Shown piece by piece: positions 33,949 to 41,729 of a DNA stretch of 64,000 nucleotides. A program made the position numbers and the translations under genes. The DNA is from Acidobacteriaceae bacterium (GTDB taxonomy: Bacteria > Acidobacteriota > Terriglobia > Terriglobales > Acidobacteriaceae). The stretch's first letter is position 1. Every line of letters begins with the position of its first letter. Under the pieces are notes generated by a model. That model saw nothing but the letters and a program-made list of their open reading frames with translations, was not told the DNA's origin and did no database searches. The stretch covers positions 62,001 through 126,000 of the forward strand of contig JASHNW010000050.1 of the NCBI GenBank assembly GCA_030041435.1. Reading direction: 5' to 3'.

Positions 33949-35976
33949 CTATGGCTCTGCAGATGCCTTAAGCGCAGGGACCGCTGCAGAGGCTGCAGAT
34001 GCCGGAGATCCCGTAGGCGCTGGAGGCGAGGAAGTCGGTTGCTCGGTTTTGGAGATAACCGATTTCCAAAAAATCCCCTCTTTTGGAACACGCTTTCTTC
34101 CAAGAACAACGAGAGGCAGCGGAACCAGCACGAATTCCGTGAGCCACTGGCTCACCATGAAGTCGGTATAGCCGGCCATGGCATTATCTACTGCCAGTGC
34201 CCCCAATCGCTCCCCAAAGATCACATCCGTGACGCTCGGTGGAATGGACCGGATCAAGTGCCTTGGCTCATTGGTGATGACACGAAAGTCTTTCCAATAC
34301 CACCGTGGCTGCAGACGCCGTTGAATCTCATGCTGGAGGACCCCCGAAACGATCTTCAGCCCCGCTCGCCTGAGATCGTCGGGCGTCTGCCCGCGGAGGC
34401 TGCGACCATTGCCCAGGAAGATCCTCAGTTGCTGCTGTTCGTCTTCCGAAAGGCCTGCACGCGGATCGCAGCAGAAGTCCTCGGCATCCTTCGGTAGTGC
34501 GGTTTCGGCCATGATAACGATAGCGTATGGGCTTGTCGTGCTCGGCCCGTTGCCGTAGCGGTCGATCAGTTTTTTCTTCACATGAGTCACGATTTCTTCC
34601 ATTGACAATGGATCTTCCGGAATGAGCACAAGGTCGCAAGCGGTGCTGTATCCCGCGTGGCTGGCGATAAAGCCCGAATCCGATCCGAATAACTGGATGA
34701 TTGCGACGCGCGGATTCGAAGAAACCTCTGTGTGCATGTGCAGGATGGCCTGGCGCGCCTCCTCTACCGCCGACAGAAAACCAAAAGATTGCCACACCCA
34801 AAGGATGTCATTGTCCATGGCCTTGGGAATACCGACGATCGATAGGTCGTAATCGGTACTCCGAGCATAGTGCCAGAGCGCGTGTGCACAACTCATGCTC
34901 CCCTCACCGCCGATGACGTACAGGATGTCGATTCCGTCCTGCTTTAACCGCTGAACCGCATCAAGCAGCATTTTCTCCCGATTCTCATTGCCTGGCAGCA
35001 GCATGTCGGCGCGTGAAGTCCCAAGGAACGCTCCACCCGCTTCAACCACATCGCGAACCGAGGTGCTGGTTAATGGCTGCGGCGCCACTCCATTGCGGAA
35101 GAGCGCTTTGAATCCCTCGCGATAACCCAGGATTTGCAATCCGTGTTGAAGTCCGGTCGCGATCTGGCGCTTGGAGTAGTGCGAATGACGGTCTAAAATC
35201 CCGTCGATGACGGCATTAATCCCGGGGGCGATGCCTCCGGATACCAGAATTGCCACCCTAAGCGTATCTCCCTCGCGTAGGGGGTAGCGGAGATGCGTCC
35301 GTGGGCGCGCCTCCGGGAAGGTCAGTTGTTGCCCATCTGCCTGGACACTCGTACGAGCGTCCAACAGCACTTCATGAGAGCCATCGGACAGGGCGCCGAT
35401 GCTGTTGTCAGTGATTGGATTGGGCAACGCAGCGTCCTTCTTTACTACGCGAGGCCACACTGTCCACCCAACTTCCGTCCGCAGGTCGAGCAGCAGTCCC
35501 GGGTCGCTACGACGAAGCTTTTCCAGAAACTCTTTTTCGTATTTGACAATATAGCGGCTGGGAAGACCATCCTCCGGAAACCACGGCACAAAAAGCCTCT
35601 CCATAATTTGTTTGGCCAAGTTTCTCGCGGAACTAAAAGCGGGCAGCCGAAGGTCGCGTTGCAGCACACCCTTATCAGCAGCTAAACGCAAACCCGCGGG
35701 AAGCTCCAGGACCAGTTGTACGGGGATGAATGGGCGTTCAGGGTGGTGGTTTAGATAGTAGTCAATTTCTTGTTTCTGTTTTCCAGCCGAATTCGCACCG
35801 AGGAACGCTATCATCCCTTCGCACTCGTCAAGCGGCTCAACAAGCAACTTATCCACATCGCCGTGACGACCGTGCCGCGGCCAGTAAAACAATTCAACTG
35901 CCTGCTTTGAAAGCATGTAATAGACCAGCTCAACGAACTCCTGGTCTGCAAACTTGTACGAGAGAAACAGTTTCAT
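33949..35976 (-). CDS. TIR-like domain fused to a divergent 6-phosphofructokinase domain
   Basis: 675 residues from the ATG at 35976; a GTG 15 bp upstream is possible. Residues 1-130 are TIR-like: MKLFLSYKFADQEFVE, then GMIAFLGANSAGKQKQEIDYYL, with E70 at the position of the TIR catalytic glutamate. Residues about 238-620 are a PfkA-type fold: SGGIAPGIN (246-254), GGEGS (356-360) and PKAMDND (384-390). Compared with E. coli PfkA the sites are altered: GGDGS is GGEGS, TIDND is AMDND, and MGRDSG is FGSDSG (430-435). The catalytic-base Asp is kept. TIR domains often cleave NAD in immunity, so this may be a defence protein whose PFK part senses a nucleotide or sugar phosphate. That role is inference. 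Confidence 0.85.
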   Translation of the reverse strand: MKLFLSYKFADQEFVELVYYMLSKQAVELFYWPRHGRHGDVDKLLVEPLDECEGMIAFLGANSAGKQKQEIDYYLNHHPERPFIPVQLVLELPAGLRLAADKGVLQRDLRLPAFSSARNLAKQIMERLFVPWFPEDGLPSRYIVKYEKEFLEKLRRSDPGLLLDLRTEVGWTVWPRVVKKDAALPNPITDNSIGALSDGSHEVLLDARTSVQADGQQLTFPEARPRTHLRYPLREGDTLRVAILVSGGIAPGINAVIDGILDRHSHYSKRQIATGLQHGLQILGYREGFKALFRNGVAPQPLTSTSVRDVVEAGGAFLGTSRADMLLPGNENREKMLLDAVQRLKQDGIDILYVIGGEGSMSCAHALWHYARSTDYDLSIVGIPKAMDNDILWVWQSFGFLSAVEEARQAILHMHTEVSSNPRVAIIQLFGSDSGFIASHAGYSTACDLVLIPEDPLSMEEIVTHVKKKLIDRYGNGPSTTSPYAIVIMAETALPKDAEDFCCDPRAGLSEDEQQQLRIFLGNGRSLRGQTPDDLRRAGLKIVSGVLQHEIQRRLQPRWYWKDFRVITNEPRHLIRSIPPSVTDVIFGERLGALAVDNAMAGYTDFMVSQWLTEFVLVPLPLVVLGRKRVPKEGIFWKSVISKTEQPTSSPPAPTGSPASAASAAVPALKASAEP

Positions 35977-36501
35977 GACAACGACCCCCACCTCTCATCT
36001 CTTGGAGCGTCGGTGCTCAAAGCGCAGCAGGCTCACCAATAGATCTGTTGGGTACCAATTCAGAGATCAAATACGCCGTCATGTAGTGGCGGGCAGAAAG
36101 CGAACTCTGCGGTCCTGGTAGACGCCCGAGTCTGGGATTGCATCCTTGGCGGGAATTGTACTCGCTCGACTGCAGGCGCGGTTGCCAAACATGCCCAAAG
36201 CGTGCCCGCATCGGTCATCTGGCAGAAGGTAAAGAGACATTCTGCCTCGCGGAAGCTGGCGACGATGACTACGAGTCGAGTCGGCGGTCTCTTCACAACC
36301 GGGGGTTCCTCGTTGCCACTATGGAACATCCCCGGTTTAGTTAGGCATCTGATTGATGCCTATACGGCTTTGAGTCCGCTGCGCATACCGATTGCGTTAT
36401 CCGAGCAACTGCTTGCGATCGAAGTTGAACTGCTTCGCTTCCCGCGCACAATAGAAAAGCGTGCCGGTGCGGCACGCTTTTCCGATGACCGGAAATACCG
36501 G
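35977..36501. other. 525-bp intergenic region
   Basis: No gene I can support. Short frames on both strands have no family character. The right end holds two hairpins, listed separately, that end the minus-strand zinc-ribbon gene. Confidence 0.45.
36455..36481 (-). terminator. Rho-independent terminator for the zinc-ribbon gene
   Basis: Perfect 11-bp stem AAAAGCGTGCC / GGCACGCTTTT with a 5-nt loop. Read on the minus strand it ends in TTTTCTATT. It lies about 20 bp past the stop of the gene at 36502-36765. A second hairpin GACCGG-AAATA-CCGGTC overlaps the stop at 36487-36503. Confidence 0.75.
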
Positions 36502-36765
36502 TCAGTGCGGTTTGCGGTATTCGATCTCGTCGCCGTGCAGGTAATACTCCGCGGAGCAGGTGTCGCCGCCGCAGATCATCGATTCGAGCCCGACGAACTG
36601 GGCACGGGTAATCAATCCCAGCGCCCCGCAGCGCGGGCAGGCCAGCACCGCCACAAAAGGATTGCGCGCATCGCCCATAGGCGCCGCATTCTCCAGCACA
36701 AAGAGCGTTCCTGGTTCCATCTGTTCCGGTATCCACTCATCAAGCATCTGAAGCTCTTCCTGCAT
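36502..36765 (-). CDS. Small zinc-ribbon-like protein of unknown function
   Basis: 87 residues from the ATG at 36765, chosen because a strong Shine-Dalgarno (AGGAGGT at 36772-36778) sits 6 nt upstream. The frame extends further but has no support. Two cysteine pairs are visible: CPRCG near residue 41 and a C-x5-C in ICGGDTCSAEYY near residue 65. They could bind zinc. An acidic N-terminus (MQEELQMLDEWIPEQ) precedes them. A clean terminator follows. No known family recognised; it stands alone between the TIR-PFK and DegT genes. Confidence 0.65.
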   Translation of the reverse strand: MQEELQMLDEWIPEQMEPGTLFVLENAAPMGDARNPFVAVLACPRCGALGLITRAQFVGLESMICGGDTCSAEYYLHGDEIEYRKPH

Positions 36766-37200
36766 TTGTTTACCTCCTGTGTTTGTGCTGTGCCGGGTGA
36801 TGCGACCGGCCACGAGGGCCGGAGCCATGCTGTGCTGGGTGCGTTCGGACTCGGTTTGGCGGGCCTCCTCTCTCTGATCTTCGGCAGGAAACATGCTGGC
36901 AAACAGGCAATTTCCAATCAATAGAACCCGGATTGCGGAGGATATTCGCGGCGCTGCGGGGGGTGGCAGAGGACGGCGCGCGGCGGACTGCGCGGTTCAT
37001 CCTGCGCTCGGTTGCGTCGGCCTTGGTCGTGCTCGATACGGACTCGGGCATCACAGGCGGCGTCTCGACGGTGGCCCGAGAGCCGCTGATCGTGTGGATG
37101 CGATACAGCGCCTGTAGGGCGGTCCGCCAGTTGACGCCATTCTCTTTGCAGGGTCGGGCCCTGTCAATGCAATCTTTGGTGACTTGTTACCCGCAGAGGT
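36766..37200. other. 435-bp intergenic region upstream of the zinc-ribbon gene
   Basis: Leader of the zinc-ribbon gene and the 3' flank of the DegT gene. Short plus-strand frames here look spurious: they lack a ribosome binding site and any recognisable domain. Confidence 0.45.
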
Positions 37201-38307
37201 TCATTGCGAAGCTGTTGCGCCAACGGCTGCTCGGACCGCGTCGGCCACGCGATCAATCTGTTCCGGTTCGAGATAGGGGTGCATGGGCAAGCTGAGGACG
37301 CGCGCCGCCGCGCGCTCGGCATGAGGAAAGCTGCCGATCCCAAGGCCGAACTTCGCGTAGACGGGCTGCAGGTGCAGGGGCATGGGGTAGTGGACGGCGG
37401 TGGGGATTCCTGCTTCACGGAGGGTCTGCTCGACGGCTTCGCGCTCGTCGACCTCGATGGTGTACTGGGCCCAGGAGCTGGTGTGGCCGGGGACGACGCC
37501 CGGGGTGTGGACGGCTTCGTGGAGGAGAGCGGTGTAGCGGGCGGCGATGCGGTCACGGGCGGCCAGCTCCTCGTCGAAGAAGTCGAGCTTGGCGAGGAGG
37601 ATGGCGGCCTGCAGGGTGTCGAGGCGGCCATTAATGCCGATGCGGGTGTGCAGGTAGCGCCCCGCCTGCCCGTGGTTGCGGAGCTCGAGCATGGCCTGAG
37701 CGAGCGAGTCGTCGTCGGCGAAGCAGGCGCCGCCGTCGCCATAGCAACCCAAAGGTTTGGAGGGGAAGAAGCTGGTGCAGCCGATGGTCGAGAGGTTGCC
37801 GGATGGGCGGCCATGGAAGAGGGCGCCGAAGCTCTGGGCGGCATCTTCGATGACGGGCAGGGCGTGGCGGGCGGCGATCTGGTTGATGGCGTCCATATCC
37901 GCGGGCTGGCCGTAGAGGCTGACGGGGAGGATGGCGCGGGTGCGGCGGGTGATGGCGGCTTCGAGGCGGGCGGGGTCGAGGTTATACGTGACCGGGTCGA
38001 TGTCGGCGAAGACGGGACGGGCGCCGAGGAGGGTGGTCATCTCGCCGGTGGCGAAGAAGGTGAAGGGGGTGGTCAGGACTTCGTCGCCGGGGCCGATGTT
38101 GAAGGCCATGAGGGCGAGGAGCAGGGCGTCGGTGCCGCTGGCGCAGGCGATGGCGTGGCGGACGCCGAGGCGGGCGGCGAGGGCGGCTTCCAGCTCCTGG
38201 ACTTCGGGGCCGAGGATGAAACGGCCGTGGTCGAGGACGCGGCGGATGCGGGCGTCGATGGCGGGCTGGAGGCGGCGGTACTGGGCCTGAAGGTCGACGA
38301 ATTCCAT
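37201..38307 (-). CDS. DegT/DnrJ/EryC1/StrS-type PLP-dependent sugar aminotransferase
   Basis: 368 residues from the ATG at 38307 (MEFVDLQAQYRRLQPAI is the standard N-terminus). PLP-binding features are the substrate loop ASGTDALLLAL, the ring-stacking segment VIEDAAQSFGALF with D155, and the Schiff-base lysine K184 in SFFPSKPLGCYGDGG. It transfers an amino group to a nucleotide-linked keto-sugar in the cytoplasm (WbpE/ArnB-like) for polysaccharide or glycan synthesis. No other sugar-nucleotide genes flank it, so it is isolated within the accessory region. Codon choice is strongly GC-biased (many GGG/GCG), unlike the genes between 39 and 46 kb. Confidence 0.95.
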   Translation of the reverse strand: MEFVDLQAQYRRLQPAIDARIRRVLDHGRFILGPEVQELEAALAARLGVRHAIACASGTDALLLALMAFNIGPGDEVLTTPFTFFATGEMTTLLGARPVFADIDPVTYNLDPARLEAAITRRTRAILPVSLYGQPADMDAINQIAARHALPVIEDAAQSFGALFHGRPSGNLSTIGCTSFFPSKPLGCYGDGGACFADDDSLAQAMLELRNHGQAGRYLHTRIGINGRLDTLQAAILLAKLDFFDEELAARDRIAARYTALLHEAVHTPGVVPGHTSSWAQYTIEVDEREAVEQTLREAGIPTAVHYPMPLHLQPVYAKFGLGIGSFPHAERAAARVLSLPMHPYLEPEQIDRVADAVRAAVGATASQ

Positions 38308-38473
38308 TGCAACTATATTGTCGCGCAGGAGAGGGGCGGGGAGCGCAACCTGAAAGAGCAAAGCGTGTCCAGTGGAAGAGGAGCGGCGAATCCGGCAGGC
38401 AAGGAACTGCATGGACAGACACCAACCCACGGCCCGGCGCGTCTCGTAAGTGCCGGCCACGAAAGGACTTACG

Positions 38474-38779
38474 ATGAAGAAGCTGTTGAGTTTAGCGGCA
38501 CTTGTCTTGATGCCGCTGGCGCTGGCGGGATGCTCGCATCCGCAGCCGGTTTATGCCTACCCACCACCGCCGGCGTACAGCGCGGTAGCCCAGCGGGGGT
38601 ACAACGATGGCGTCCGGGCGGGGCAGCGGGACCTGCACAACGGGCTGCGTCCGGATGTGGCGAGGCATGCCAGGTTCAACAATCCGCCGGTGGCTCCGCC
38701 GTTGCAGGAGGACTACCGGCACGGGTTCCGCGACGGCTACCAGGCAGCGTTCCGGGGCGGACCGGGCGGCGGGTACTGA
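38474..38779 (+). CDS. Small lipoprotein of unknown function
   Basis: 101 residues from the ATG at 38474. The signal MKKLLSLAALVLMPLALAGC ends in a lipobox (LAGC, C20). The mature part is proline/tyrosine-rich (YAYPPPPAYS), followed by two related glycine-rich motifs, RGYNDGVRAG and HGFRDGYQAAF, which suggest an internal duplication. Probably membrane-anchored in the periplasm. It is divergent from the DegT gene. Confidence 0.8.
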   Translation: MKKLLSLAALVLMPLALAGCSHPQPVYAYPPPPAYSAVAQRGYNDGVRAGQRDLHNGLRPDVARHARFNNPPVAPPLQEDYRHGFRDGYQAAFRGGPGGGY

Positions 38780-39077
38780 ACTCTGAACCGGGGGCGGGCT
38801 GGTGGAATACCCCAGGAGCCTGCCCCCACAAAAAAATTCTCTCAAAACTTGCTATGTGTAAGAAACAAAGTACTTGCGCTGACTCCAAAGCGTATGTGTG
38901 GGAAACACAGAGCTTAGCCGCCAATCAACAGCGGTGCAACAGCAGGCTTTGTGTCCCGCGGAGCGGGGGCGATTGGCTGTGCCTCACTTCCCCTGGGGGT
39001 GGGACAGCGCTAAACATCTGCAAACATTGGCCGCAATTCTGTTAACTACGTTGACAACATCGGCGGGTTCCTTTTCG

Positions 39078-39127
39078 ATAAGAAAACAGGGTAGTTGCCG
39101 GTTCTTATAAGAAAACAAAGCAGTTAC
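39078..39127. repeat. Two imperfect 21-bp direct repeats
   Basis: Copies ATAAGAAAACAGGGTAGTTGC (in part) at 39078-39098 and ATAAGAAAACAAAGCAGTTAC (in part) at 39107-39127, matching at about 17 of 21 positions and offset by 29 bp. No role assigned. Confidence 0.5.
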
Positions 39128-39147
39128 GAGGGCAATAATATACGTGA

Positions 39148-39168
39148 CAAAATAGGCCGCATTCGGCC
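39148..39168 (-). terminator. Probable rho-independent terminator for the gene at 39207-39959
   Basis: On the minus strand: stem GGCCG, loop AATG, stem CGGCC, followed by TATTTTGT. It is about 40 bp past the stop at 39207. Confidence 0.6.
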
Positions 39169-39206
39169 AGAATGGGGGCACCGTGACAGGGCAGACAAGA
39201 GAGGGA

Positions 39207-39959
39207 TCAAGTCAGCAGGATCGACAGAGCCTTATTGACAGCTACGACAAGGCGGCGAAGGAGTGGCACGACATAAGCACCCGGTATCGGTGTACCTTTG
39301 CCGAGGACTATTGTCGCGGTGCAATAGCCCTCGTGTATCAGCTTAAGATTTCGACTGTTCGGCGGTCGGAACACGACTGGCCGGGAGAGGAACGATTTGG
39401 GCTTGGTGGAAAATCGCTTGCCCTTTTCGTTCTCCACCACCAGACCAGTGATCTCATTAACCTGCGCCTGCGGGGTAAGGAGCCTGTGCTTGTCCGCAAT
39501 GTCGAGCTGGTGGAGATGGTAGAGGGATTCTCCCTTCCCTCTCTTGTACGGCTGTATTTCGTCAAGAAGTTTATCCGCGATCCCGAGGAGGGATTCGAGT
39601 TTCAGTCTGTGCTTGATAAATCGTTCCAGCTCAGCCCGGTCTGGATATATCGGAAACCTGGCCCGGTGTTTGTCTTCGCCGGACAGGTCGGTGCCGGTGA
39701 CCGGCTGAGTCCTCTCCCACCAAGCATAGTCCAGAGCGGCGTGGAGATTGTGCAGCGCGTCTCCGAGGATGAGAGCGAACTGATCCGGCAGGGATGTAAC
39801 CGGAGTGATCTCGACAAATTGGTTTCCCGTTTCAGGATCATCCTTGACGATGACCGTGTGCGCACCGGCATCGCTCCCGAAGAAGGCAGCCGCCTGAGCG
39901 TCGAAATCCGCGATGTGCTGGTTGGCCCGTTCAATCTTTAGGCGGGCGTGCTCGAACAT
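39207..39959 (-). CDS. Hypothetical protein of about 250 residues
   Basis: 250 residues, mostly helical and charged. Two conserved-looking motifs are visible: LGDALHNLHAALDYAWWE around residues 65-82 and YHLHQLDIADKHRLL around 147-161. I have seen this pattern in scattered bacterial hypothetical proteins of accessory regions, but no function is established. The repeated His/Asp pairs within helices are reminiscent of HEPN-like folds, which is only a suggestion; no R-x4-6-H motif was confirmed. A terminator lies just downstream. Confidence 0.7.
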   Translation of the reverse strand: MFEHARLKIERANQHIADFDAQAAAFFGSDAGAHTVIVKDDPETGNQFVEITPVTSLPDQFALILGDALHNLHAALDYAWWERTQPVTGTDLSGEDKHRARFPIYPDRAELERFIKHRLKLESLLGIADKLLDEIQPYKRGKGESLYHLHQLDIADKHRLLTPQAQVNEITGLVVENEKGKRFSTKPKSFLSRPVVFRPPNSRNLKLIHEGYCTATIVLGKGTPIPGAYVVPLLRRLVVAVNKALSILLT

Positions 39960-40044
39960 GGTGCCGAGAATTATATCGAGCGGGGGAATGGTATCGGCGG
40001 CATGGCGCTATGATTGTTTTGCTTCCATATTCGGAAACTAAATC

Positions 40045-40347
40045 ATGAGCGCCATTCAGCCTGTCCCCGAGTACGCCATGGCCCTTGCAAATGTCGCCCT
40101 CCTCGTACTCTGGATTGTGGCCGTGATCGGAGCGAGGAAGAAGTGGCGTGTTGCTCTGACGATTTTTGGCGCTTTTTTGGTGGGATGCCTGGTTGGCTCC
40201 ATAACCGGAATGCTGCTTGCGCATTCCGCAGACGCACTGGCCCCTGCTTTCGGTTGGGTGGGAGGATTCGTACAGACCCTCTTCGAGATCAATCACAACC
40301 TTCGCGCAAAGCGAATTCGGCAGGAACGCGACGCCAACCGTCCTTAG
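40045..40347 (+). CDS. Small membrane protein, two predicted helices
   Basis: 100 residues. Two hydrophobic segments are clear: about 11-29 (AMALANVALLVLWIVAVIG) and 36-60 (VALTIFGAFLVGCLVGSITG and onward). A basic cytoplasmic tail (NLRAKRIRQERDANRP) follows. No family recognised. It sits among orphan small genes on alternating strands in the accessory region. Confidence 0.65.
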   Translation: MSAIQPVPEYAMALANVALLVLWIVAVIGARKKWRVALTIFGAFLVGCLVGSITGMLLAHSADALAPAFGWVGGFVQTLFEINHNLRAKRIRQERDANRP

Positions 40348-40356
40348 TTTCAGGGA

Positions 40357-40704
40357 TTACCGTAAACCTAATTCGCCCTTAATTCGACTGATTTGCTCAA
40401 CCCTGCGGCTAGAGTTGGCCAACTCGGCGTGTATCGTAACGAGTTGTTGATAGTCCATCGCTTCTCGGAAACGCATGTCTCCCAAAACGTTAATACGTGC
40501 GGCATGAGCAGCCGAATAAAAGTCGGCTCGTATCAGTTCCGCAGAGTGCTTCGCGTCCAAAAGACCCTGGAGCCATTCGGCAATACTTTGCAGGCAAAGG
40601 GCGGTTGTGTTGATCTTCGCTCGAATCGCCGCAAGGTTGTTCGTCGCGTCCTCGTATTCGAGCAGCATGTCTGCTTTTTGCCGTCGCTTCTCGTCGTCTG
40701 TCAT
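40357..40704 (-). CDS. Hypothetical helical protein
   Basis: 115 residues from the ATG at 40704 (MTDDEKRRQKADMLLEYED); a longer frame to 40833 exists but its leader looks non-coding. Entirely helical by composition, with Leu/Ala/Ile spacing that may form a coiled coil. No recognised domain. Convergent with the small membrane protein at 40045, with 9 bp between stops. Confidence 0.55.
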   Translation of the reverse strand: MTDDEKRRQKADMLLEYEDATNNLAAIRAKINTTALCLQSIAEWLQGLLDAKHSAELIRADFYSAAHAARINVLGDMRFREAMDYQQLVTIHAELANSSRRVEQISRIKGELGLR

Positions 40705-40795
40705 TGCCAGCACGCCCTTCGATGCGAACTCGTATGCGGATTCTAAGGGCGAACTGGAGGAACCACAAGGGGGGTAGGGTCGGCGTATCGGAGCT

Positions 40796-40984
40796 TCACT
40801 TATTGCAGTCTCGCCCGTTCCGCTTCCGCTCACGGAATTCGTCGAACTCGTTAATCAGCCTGCCGAGCGGGGAAAGCCAGAGGAGAGCGACGACAACGAA
40901 GGTAATGGCCGTGCCGGAAAGGAGATCGAAGAGGTCTTTCACGTTAGCCGTACCGCCCGATTGGCAGTATACTCGTGCGGACAA
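40796..40984 (-). CDS. Possible small membrane protein
   Basis: 62 residues at most. One hydrophobic stretch, LSGTAITFVVVALLWLSPLG, is flanked by charged ends, consistent with a single-pass protein. A GTG at 40942 could shorten it to 48 residues. Start and reality are uncertain; no ribosome binding site is evident. Confidence 0.35.
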   Translation of the reverse strand: MSARVYCQSGGTANVKDLFDLLSGTAITFVVVALLWLSPLGRLINEFDEFRERKRNGRDCNK

Positions 40985-41000
40985 GGGGGAGGAATCACCT

Positions 41001-41471
41001 GTGGGCGAACGTCAGCCTTCCATTCCTGAATGGCTTCAAGAGGAAGCAGAACGAACTGAATTGTCCAAGATACAAGGGGAACTGCGAGCAGCCAGAGACG
41101 CTGCTGCACAGTCTTTAATAGCGGTAAAGGGACCGCTATTCGTTGAGCGGGTTCTGGCCCGTTTGGGGGCCTCTGTCAATGCCCTGCAACAAATTGGGAT
41201 GGCTGGCTCGATCAATTCTGTAGGAGACGGCGCGTTCAGGATTTGCGTAAACAAGTTGGGTCCGTACGCCAATTACACACATACGGATTTGTTCTTCGAG
41301 CCGCTTCGTATCCGGTGCCACTTCCTTGAGGGCGGGGGAGAGGAGTTTCGCTATTGTGCTTTATCGGAAAGAGAACTTGCCGTTATCGACGGCGCTGACC
41401 CGATGAAGGAAGAGGAAGTTGCTGACAGCATCATGCGGCGTATGGTGCATCTGGTGAAGACCCGAATGTGA
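41001..41471 (+). CDS. Hypothetical protein
   Basis: 156 residues from a GTG at 41001, preceded by GGGGGAGG at 40985-40992, which decides the start. The frame is open far upstream, but that part overlaps other genes and looks non-coding. N-terminal charged helix (SIPEWLQEEAERTELSKIQG), then GPLFVERVLARLGASVNALQ and a mixed alpha/beta C-terminus (DLFFEPLRIRCHFLEGGGEE). No family recognised. Confidence 0.6.
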   Translation: MGERQPSIPEWLQEEAERTELSKIQGELRAARDAAAQSLIAVKGPLFVERVLARLGASVNALQQIGMAGSINSVGDGAFRICVNKLGPYANYTHTDLFFEPLRIRCHFLEGGGEEFRYCALSERELAVIDGADPMKEEEVADSIMRRMVHLVKTRM

Positions 41472-41531
41472 CGCGCTTTTTTGGTTGTTGATTTAGCCCG
41501 ATTGGACGCATTATGCTCTTGTGTATAGAGC

Positions 41532-41729
41532 ATGAGCGGACGCCCCCACATTCCGGCCAGCGAAATCCGCGGCACCGCTGCTGCATTGACCGAATTCACG
41601 CGCCGTATACTCGCTGTGCCGCATAGCGCGATTCAGGCGGCACTGGAGGCCGAGAAACAGGAGAAGCGAACGCCCTCTAGACGTTCCGCTTCCCGCGCTT
41701 CTGCCTCTTCACCCAAACGGGCAATTTAG
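41532..41729 (+). CDS. Possible small basic protein next to the transposase
   Basis: 65 residues, convergent with and overlapping the transposase stop by 4 bp. Starts MSGRPHIPASEIRGTAAALTEF; the C-terminus is serine/arginine-rich and low complexity. Immediately upstream is a 7-bp inverted repeat (ATGCTCT-N7-AGAGCAT, 41513-41533) that runs into the start codon. It could be part of an element or a chance frame. Confidence 0.4.
   Translation: MSGRPHIPASEIRGTAAALTEFTRRILAVPHSAIQAALEAEKQEKRTPSRRSASRASASSPKRAI

Larger units (their letters stand above)
38780..39206. other. 427-bp intergenic, AT-richer region
   Basis: No gene recognised. It contains an imperfect tandem repeat (39078-39127) and a terminator hairpin (39155-39168), listed separately. 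The region looks richer in A/T than the flanking chromosome, consistent with acquired DNA. Confidence 0.45.

Noticed and set aside
36060-36329. 89-codon minus-strand frame in the gap after TIR-PFK
   Set aside because: No family similarity, no ribosome binding site and no conserved motif; reported as intergenic.
38786-38836. Hairpin GGGGGC...GCCCCC after the lipoprotein gene as a terminator
   Set aside because: The stem is bulged and is followed by an A-run, not a T-run, in the gene's direction.
37204-39045. 613-codon plus-strand frame opposite the DegT gene
   Set aside because: Glycine/glutamate/alanine-rich antisense shadow. The lipoprotein at 38474-38779 lies in another frame and is the real gene.
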